A stretch of DNA of 64,000 nt from assembly GCA_947184155.2 (NCBI GenBank), contig CAMXCT020000260.1, positions 62,001-126,000 of the forward strand, read 5' to 3'. Position 1 is the stretch's first letter, and the number at the start of each line of letters is the position of its first letter. The position numbers and the translations under genes are program-made. The notes under the pieces were generated by a model. It worked only from the letters and a program-made list of their open reading frames with translations, did no database searches and had not been told where the DNA came from. Shown piece by piece: positions 52,057 to 61,900 of this stretch. The DNA comes from Cladocopium goreaui (lineage: Eukaryota; Sar; Dinophyceae; Suessiales; Symbiodiniaceae).

Positions 52057-52185
52057 GTCTCGAACACATGATCCAGACAGTCCGTTCAGCTGAACGAGAC
52101 GGGAAGAAAACTTTGCCGATAGCAGATGATACCAACCACCTGCTCGGTCCTGCAAAAATTCTGTGCCGATCAAGTTTTCCAAAAA
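52057..52185 (+). CDS. Exon-like open stretch, gene unknown
   Basis: After tttcag|gtc the frame reads LEHMIQTVRSAERDGKKTLP then IADDTNHLLGPAK. Codon bias is moderate and no neighbour joins it in phase. Confidence 0.3.
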
Positions 52186-52518
52186 GTCATCCAAACATTT
52201 GTCATTTGTTTTTTGGTGAATAATCAGCCAAACCACCCAATCAGTTTGGGTACAACAAAATATATCATAATATAGTCTCTATATAATATAACCTTATAAC
52301 CATAGTCACCATAATATATCACCATACAACTATCTATCACCATTGTCAACAGTTGTCAATACATGATGATCCCATGGGATGGTAGCTACAACTACACCAT
52401 CTCGTCATCTCGTCAGAAATGGGCTTGGATCAACGTGAAAGGCGGCACCAGAAGTTTCAAGTTGTTACATGGCCGCCGTAGCCTATAGAACGTGGTTACC
52501 TGATCTTGACCCATAGAT

Positions 52519-52641
52519 CTGGGTAAATTATAACGACCGAACCCTGTTCTCCCGAACCCTGGAATCATAGTTTTTTATAGGGGAATCATCCCCATTCATG
52601 GCCGAACTATTCAGGTTAGTGAAATATTATAATTTACCCAG
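52519..52641. repeat. Family F element
   Basis: The termini are ctgggtaaattataacgacc and ttataatttacccag, with aggttagtgaaatatt before the right end. Confidence 0.85.
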
Positions 52642-52882
52642 ATAGATGTTCATTACAAATGACATAGCTATCCTATCCCCATATTTCTATTGGTTGTTTT
52701 CCATGCTGACCAGAATGGCGCAAAAGCTTGCGATGGTTGGCCTAATCGACATGGCGTCTTCTGGCGGCCAAAATCCCCATCACGACTCCTATCAAAACCC
52801 ATCAAAACCCACATGTTCTTCTTGAAATCCACATCATTTGGGGCTTTTGGTGACCAAAATCCCCAAAAAAACGCTTAAAAAC

Positions 52883-52970
52883 ATGGCGGAGCTGAACCTG
52901 CGGGGAGCGGAACTGGATGCAGCGATGCTGGAGACGATCAAAGATGCCTTGCAGGCGGAGATCCCTAAGG
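52883..52970 (+). CDS. LRR gene, first recognised exon
   Basis: It reads MAELNLRGAELDAAMLETIK then DALQAEIPK and ends phase 1 at a GA donor (aagg|gataac). LKNMAELNLRGAEL upstream and inside fits an LRR strand, so ATG use is uncertain. Confidence 0.7.
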
Positions 52971-55900
52971 GATAACCGTTGGGTGAATGGATCTCTGAAG
53001 AATGGTGATCTGGTTGGTGGTTTGGAACCATGGAATTTTATGACGTCCATTTCATATATATGGGATGTCATCCGAAACCCATTGACGAACTCATATTTTT
53101 CAAGATGGTTAAAACCACCAACCAGTATATATATATTGGTGACTTAACTTAGAATCTTTATGAGGGATAACTTGGATAGCGGTGTAAACACTAATGAATG
53201 GGGATGTACCCACTGGTTATTGAACATAGCTATGGGAAATGCCAGATTTACAGATGATTTGCGATGAATTTGCTATACAAAAGGTGATTCTGTAAAGTTG
53301 TACTGGTGGGTGATGACATGCAGATGTGGGTGTGTCAGGCAATGCCTGGATGGTTCAGGGATGTTAATGGATGGATTATGGATTATCCCAATGGGTATGT
53401 GTATGATTATGACCAATACTGTATGGATTATGGGTATATTGACATATTGATTGATTATTGGGCATATTGACATGTTGGGGTGTATATTATAATATATATA
53501 TATATATACATTTTTTTTAATGGATGGATTATGAATATCTAAAGATACCCCCAACACATATTTTGACATAACGTCCATTCTTCATGATATCCCATTATGT
53601 TCTTGACATAGTATTTCATAGTGGGATATCACAATTAACAAAATTACGGTTCAAACAGGGAAATGATGGGGAGTTATCAGATTATCGTCCAAGTTGAGGA
53701 TGATTTTTCCGGAAATCTTGTCTGATTGAAACATACTAAAATCAATCAATAACTTGATAATTGAGCATAATTGAGCCAGAAAATGACGCTTTAACATGCT
53801 TTCTAAAGGTAGGAAAAGTAGCCGAAGATGATGGAGCGTGACCTGAGGTCACTTGGTCAAAGATGTAAGGATCTCGTATAGTTTTAAGCGAAGGAAGATA
53901 GGTGAATCGTGCAAGGTGGTGCCCCCCAAGTTATAAGTTGGTTTATAATCCCAGTAACTATAGTTATAAGTACCATAAACCATAGTTATTGGAGTTATAA
54001 ACCAACTTAGCTGTCTAGGGGGCCTCACATTGTGAAGATGAGGAAACTGATCAAGATCAACAAACTTGGAAGATTAATTTGTTTTTGTCTCCAGTCAAGC
54101 CAAGGCAAACCTATCAAAGATGAGCTTCTAAGATCGACCCATCCCACTTTTACATGGAATATCCCCACTTTTTGTATGGAATATGCCATATATATATCCA
54201 TAGATGTCATCCCACTTGGATTATAAATGGATTATACCCCCAATTATATATGGAATCACTTCTATATGGGATAACATATATGGCGTTTGCATTATAAACC
54301 GCAGGTCCTAAGTGGGATGCACATCCGAAAATGGGTGAGGACGAGAAGCACAACATCCTGTCGGTGGATGTGAGTGACAACGCTCTGGGAGACGAGGGAG
54401 GTGCGGGAGGGGCTTTGGTATTCCGGCAGATTTGGAAGATATGGTGATTTTATGTGATTCTGCTTGGTGGTTTGGAACATTTTTTTATTTTTTTTCCATC
54501 TATTGGGAATTTCATCATCCCAACTGATGATTTTTTTTCAGAGGGGTTTGTTGAAACCACCAACCAGTTGTCATTGAATGGGAATTAATGTGAGTTGAAT
54601 GGTTTTCTGTTCATTATGTTGATTTTCCCATTAATGATTGTGGAATTGGCCATTGTTCATTTATGAATGAACATTTATAAGTTGGTTTATAACCCGCATT
54701 AACTATAGTTATATTTGCCATAAACCATATAGGTTTATTGGGAGTTATGTGAACCCCAACTTAGCGATTCCGAACTGGGGCACCACCTTGTGGGATTGAT
54801 GATCTTCTAGTGGAGCCGCTATAAAAAATGCTGAGGATCCTGTTTGGGCTGAGGATTTTTTTGGTTGGTTTTTTTCGTCGTATGGATACTGTTGCTGGGA
54901 AAGCATGGGAAACCCAATCATCACTGATCATGATATACCGAAATGGGTTTGGTTAAACTGATTAAATTTCATCAGTTTATGGTGAATCATGGTTCATAGT
55001 GGTTAAGAACTGACAATCATGGTTAATGTGGGAAAAAGCCAATGCCATTTTCGCTGCCATTTGGGATGGTTTATAGATGTTTATACGCAGGAATCATGTC
55101 TGATGATTTTTTGGGGGTGGTTTATTATTGGGTTTGCCATGTTATTATATATTAGTAATATATAGTAACATGGCAAACCATTATATTACTATATTATATC
55201 ACAACTATCAAGTGGTTAATAATTATTGTTCAAGCATGATAAGAGTAGTAGCAACCTTAGTTTATCCCTTGTGAATCATCATTATCATCATACATTCCAC
55301 AGGATCTCCAAAAAAAACAGCATTGGAGGCAACCTTAGTCATTTATCCATTGGGAATCTCCAAAACAATCAAAAAAATCATTATCATCATACATTCCACA
55401 GGATCTCCAAAAAAATCACAATTGCAGTTAAGGCCCGAAATACCAGTTATAAGTACTAACAAAACCCCATCAAAATAGAATGTTTTTTATCCCATAGAAA
55501 TAACCAGTTATTTCACTAAAAACGCCATGGCCAATCAACATTGGAGGTGCAAAGATGTGTGAGCACCTGATGAATAACAAGTTGGTGAAGCGTTTGGTCA
55601 TGAATGACAATGACCTCAGCGGCTCGGTGATGAAGCTAAAAGGCAGATGACCTGGCACCGACCTCTTGCCAAGCGTTTTTGAAACGTGTGGCCTTGGCCG
55701 TGTAAACCATAGGAAAACCATAGGAAAACCATAGGAAAATGGAGGTTTTTTCCCCTCTGGTAAACATATAAAAAACGATGGAACATCACCATTGTTAATG
55801 GGAAAACTCACTATACATGGGCCTTTTCCATAGCTATGTTAAATTACCAGAGGGTATGTATATATACAGACATATATGTTTGCTTATAGCTGAGCGGCCA

Positions 55901-58900
55901 CTCAGGATTTGAATACGTACCGCCGCATCCGGTTCTCCTTTTTTTTAGGAGAAAACCTTGAAACCGTCTTAAATTGAATTCAGCTAGATCATATATGATC
56001 ATATTAAATTATAGTCCAACTACTGTAAGGGTAAGCTAGATAAGCCAACTATGCTAAAAATGGAGCACCACCTTATAAATATATATATATATTTATACAT
56101 ATTATTATATAATCATATTTATAATTATGTATATATGTACATCAAAATAAGTTTGTGAGTCGGCCTGGAAATCAGCACGGGCCATGGCTTTCTGGCGGGC
56201 CATGTTGTCCCATGGGTAAATTTTAGCATAACAAAATGTGGTGTTGAAAGATGTTGTGCAACTAAGGGAGCTACTGTATAACGTATTGAAATCAGTGATT
56301 TATCAAGGGTTGTCAAAATTTGGATTAGATTAATCCGTGTTCACTGCAGGTGCACGGTCATACGACTATTAATAGAGAGCTGTCATGACCAACATAAAGA
56401 TTCACAGGAAACATTAAGGATGGCCATAGCCTATATAATTCACATATTCCGTGTACCCATGATAGCAACCCCCAGAAAGGTGGGTAAACGTATTAATTAA
56501 ACCCAATAGTTGGTACGATTTGTCTTTCCGACTCGTGAAAATTGATACAGTCCATCCACAATGGAATGCAAGAATTCAGGTATACTTACATTTTGTTTGT
56601 AGTTTTCTAATCATGTTTTCTGTGCAAAAGGGGTTTCTTTCAAAAAAATACGGGTTACCCGAAACCCCAACCAAAGAAAGCATGTTTGCAGGGAAAACAC
56701 AATGACACGGGCAGGATTTGGAAGGTTCCACAATTGGAAAAAAAATAATTGTAACAGTTTTCAAAAGTCACCTCCCGTTCCTAATGGTTTCTGAATATAG
56801 CATGGTTTGGGTGGCCGAGGCGACGATGCCATCATTGCCCTGGCGAAATTGCTGGGAGCCAACCAAAGCATCCAAGAACTGGCCACTGGGGCTGGAACGG
56901 TGAATGGAAGATCATCCTACAGATCGCAAGTGGTTAATAACCCTACTTCATTTGCCCATTATATAAACATATGTTGCGTATTTATGCCATTTCTAGCTTG
57001 GGTCTAACCCCTCTTCCCACTTATCGATGATCGAGACTGGTTCGCACGGGTGATCAACAGCGTATTGCCTGACATCCGTGGTTTGAGCAAAGTCCTTCAG
57101 CAGTGCTGTCCTCAAGAATTGCCAGTGAATCATATGGCAGGGATCTCCAATTTGGGTACTTGAAATGTCCCTTCGAATCGATGGATCAAAACCTATCCAG
57201 ATGATAGAAACAAATATACCAGATTTTGGGGGAATGAACATCAATAAAGAACAGGTTTCGTAACGTGTTCACCACGTTTCGAGGGTCAAGAAACCCATAC
57301 CCAAATCCACTGGTGCCATGTCAACAGTGGTACTTCCAACCTCAAGGAACTCCAGGGAAATTGCATTTTCACCGCGGGCATCACATCTTTGGCCGAAAGC
57401 CTGCCCCAAAATGGTGCCTGGGTTAGCTTCGGAAGGGAACCAGGGAGGACACAACATGCACTCAACACTCCCATGGTTTTGAAGATCATTCTTCCCATGT
57501 TGTGTCCTTATCCAGGTGGCAATTTTCGGGTATACCCCATGAACAGATCCATATGTTCTTATGGACTGGCAGTGTTTTGCGGCTACTGATGTCGCCCGAT
57601 GAGGTAATCTAACACTTTGCTATATGGAAAACTGCCAAAAAAATAGATGGTTTACTACTCTCAATATAAGATATATAAGTTGATGTTTGATTTTCCATAC
57701 TGTTAACGACCAGAGGGTATGCGATTCGTGATGAGCTAAGTACTTGGTGCCAAAGCTTTAGCCGTTTGTAACAGACACCTAAAATATGCCCTTCACTGCA
57801 TCACTTTTTGTCATGTGGCTCCGGATGTATCCTTTGTGAAGCGGAAACCACTATTGATATACATACATATATCATTCTATATATAATATAATTTGTGATA
57901 TTATATGTTATTTTATTATAATATGGTATTGTATTATATTATAGTACATATATTATCTTATATGATTTTATATTTTACTATATTATATTGTGTTATAAAC
58001 TATATTGTATTACATTACATTATATTATATTATATTAGATATAGGTTCCTTCGGGACACATCCATGAGGAACGTTGCAGCACTTGGATCTCAGTGCCAAT
58101 CAGTGCCTTGTCCACATCAGCAAGCAAGACTGTTCATGGTAGGGCAGTACGCAGGGCGAATGTGCTTGTTTTATGTGTCCGGAAAAAGAAAATATTGTTG
58201 ACATGTTGGAAAGGAAAGCATATTGTAAAGCTGTACAGTAGGCCTTGCCTTCCAAGTGTCATGCTCTAGATTTTTTGGGGACGGCCAACAAGAATAAACA
58301 AGACGTAGCAAGACTAGTTCCACTTCTTCAAGTTGAATCAAACAGTTTGGGATGTCTTTCGGATTTACCCTCTGGTAATTTAACATAACTATGGAAAATC
58401 ACCATTTTCAATGGGTAAATCCACTATAAATGGCCATTTTCAATAGCTTTTTGTATGTTTACCAGGCCGGGTATGTTTGATTCACAGATCAAGTCCTTCC
58501 CAGTGCTTCCGCACTCCGAGGCTGGGGATTGGTGGAGCTGAAGTGCTCGCAACGGGGCTGGCGAGGAGAGCGCCCTTCGTGCGGATGTTCAATGATCTTC
58601 AATGAAAATCCCTCACAATTTCATGTTTAACATGTGTGGCAAAACAATTGAAGCGGCTGTAAGTTGGTTTATGAAAGTACCCTCTGGTAAACTAACTATG
58701 GAAAATCACCATTGACAGTGAAAAAAAACCCATGAAAAATCTGTAATTTTCCATAGTTATGTTAACTTACCAGAGGGTACTGTATATCATCCACAAAAAG
58801 ACATAGGTCTACCCGGCCTTCGGCCTTCGGGGCCTTCCCGGTATCGCGAGTCTCCGGCAGGTCATCCTTGACGAGTTTGAACGTCAGTAGCAACCGCATC

Positions 58901-61900
58901 TGTGGCCGCGGAGCTGAGCAAATCCTGCTGGCCACCAAGGGCACAGGCGGGGTTCCGACGGCTGTCCGAGCCTTAGGGGAACTGGTGAAGCAAAAAACCA
59001 TAGGAAAACCATAGGAAAACCATAGGAAAATGGAGGTTTACCCTCTGGTAAACATACAAAAAGCTATTGAAAATGGCCATAGGGCCATAGAAATAGTTGA
59101 TTTACCTATTAAACATTGTGATTTCCCATAGTTTTTTGTATGTTTACCAGGCCGGGTAGCTTGTAGTTGTAATTTATGGATATGCTACATAGTGATGAAC
59201 TATAACTGTGATCATGAAACAGACATATTTTAGTATATAGTACCGTAACACTAATAGGTAATAATCATACGTATAGTATATTATATATTATTTTTGAATT
59301 ATATAGCTATAGCAACTGTACAAAACAAAAAACATAGTTCTAGTGGTTTTATAGTTTGTATCACCAGCTAGAGTTGTAAAATGTGTTTCAACATGTCTTT
59401 CTATGGTGAATATATATGGTGCTAGTAGAGTTTAGCAATAACTAGTATAGCAATCCCGCGTACCCAGATGTGACAGAAATATGTTTGAGACAATTCACAT
59501 ATCAGAATATATATAATTACATGTTTTTTCAAACATGATATGAGTTAGTATTAGGGGAATGTGGCGGCTGGTCATTTCAAAGGATCAGCACCATCCCGAT
59601 CCCAGTTGTGACTCTAATTGTTTTGAGATGGGTTGAAATCATCAACTAACCCCATCCCCGGGGGATTTCCGCATTCCATTGGGACCATAGCAGGTTACCA
59701 TCGGGGTGTTTGATTTTGGGGGGATGGGATTATATCATATTATAATATATTATATAGGCAAATTTAATCATCTCATGCTACACAATATCCTACATCCAGT
59801 GGCTTTGTGAATCAGTGTATTCAATTGCATGCATTTAATGCATTTGCATTTTGAGGTTGAAAGCAGAAGGCCGGGGTTTCAAGGGGAGAACATGACTAAG
59901 CCCCGGGCGATTTATATTGAACATAGCACCATGGAGGTCCACGAAAGATCTCATTGACATCCATCTACCACTGATCTGGCTGGTGGTTTCCAACATGTTT
60001 AATGCTGCGTTGGGATGGATTCTGACTCAATTCAGGAATCCGTTTACTGTACTTAGACTAAGATAGATATAGAAATCCATGCAAATCCATGGTTTCCCTA
60101 GATATTTATCTACATTCATGATGGATTTTCCCTTGTGTTTTGATGTTTTGTTGCATGTTTTTTTGGAAGGGACCGTGGCAAAACTTTTGCACCCCATGAT
60201 CCCCACCTGACCAACGTTTCACCGTTTCACCGGTCAGGTGTGGTGTTTTTGGACATGGCAAGAAATGAGATCGGGCCGCAAGGATTTGAGTTGATGTGTA
60301 GTGCCCTAGCAACTCGGCAGATTTCAGAGATGGTTGCTGGCAACAAGGTACCCGAGAAAAAAAACCTGAGAGTGTACCATGTGTACATGGTCCGAAATTC
60401 GGTTTGACATGTTGGTATGAGTTGGTAAAATTTGGAGGAACACTCCAAAAAAGATATGATGGTTTAAAACCCTATAGTGTTCCTTATTAGATTGCCAATG
60501 ATTGCCATTTGTGAAGGGGTTTCCTCCATTTTCACATCCAGCTGGAAAGTGGAGGTGATCACGACTGACCTACCCATAATCTCGGCGATACAATTCTTTG
60601 GGAGGCCATGAGAAATATGAGAAATGGAGGATTTCTACACTTCCCCTAGAATTAGATGGCCTGACCATATGTTGTTACTATATGTTACTATCTATTTACG
60701 TCAACTTATGTCTTTACTGTGTTTACTTACTTAACTTATACACTTACTTATTTATTGGAGTGAAACATATTGATATTGATGTTGATATGGATTGCCACCT
60801 CCTCTCACGGGCGGCACTGCCGCACCGTACTAGCCAGGAGAGCTCCACCGTGAACAGTTTGTCACTGGCGGGAAATCGCTTGGGGCCCGACGATGCGCAA
60901 CAACTCTGTGAGAGTTGCTGCAAATGCGAGGCCCCTTTGTTTCAAAGGAAATCGAATCAACAAAAAATGTTGGAAAGAGGAACTTGGAAAAGCCGGAGAA
61001 CTTGGAGTTGTGCTTCTAGAAATGGGTCAAAGTCAGTAGCTGCAGCTGGTTGTTTCCAATGAGTTTCTATCTTAATGGTGCTCCATCAGGTCCATCATGT
61101 TCCAGTGACTCAGTGGCAGCGATCTCAGCTATCTCAGCATGTTCCAGCGCCAACAAAGCGCCGTCAGGCTCTGCAAGTTTTGCTGCTGCAACAGAAGCTT
61201 GGTCATGTCAGATCAGCGGAAACCTGCTGCGGATGGTTTTTCGAAAATCCTGCACCAGCTTGTAACTACTGATAGTGATGAAACACTGGAAATAATGGGA
61301 TTATAACAGGATAAACCATCTACCAACTGGTGTTTTGGATTTCGCATCCACAGTAGTTACAGATCAGGCTGCCAAGCCACGTTGATGGCAAACAATCACG
61401 CCGCAGTTTGCTGACACCGCAACTCACTACCTAAAAAAGAGTTGTTTTTTTGTGGACCCAAATACGTTGGCCTCTACCAGACATAAGTCATTAATCACAG
61501 AATCTGCGGGTTTGAACTTTGATCATCATTTTTTTAATAGATTGCAGTAATTCACAGTAATTAAGATTTATAGGTGTTTAATAATTCCAGATGTGGGTTA
61601 ATGTGTGGTTAATAAATGCACTTTTTTTTTAACAACAGGCCTTCTGAATTTACCGAGGAACGACTTGGGAGCTGACGGTACTAAGGCTCTGGCAGAGCCT
61701 TGGTAAAGCCCCGATTTGGGTCCTGGCGATAATCTGGGGATAGTGTTACCCTCCAGTAAATCAACATAGACCCTGGTAGATAGGGATTGGAAGATTAGTT
61801 TCCTCTAAAAAATGGTGATTTTCAGGGTCTATGTTAATTTACCAGAGGGTAATGTTAATGATACTTTGGGTCCCAAAATATGGATATCATTGAGATAATC

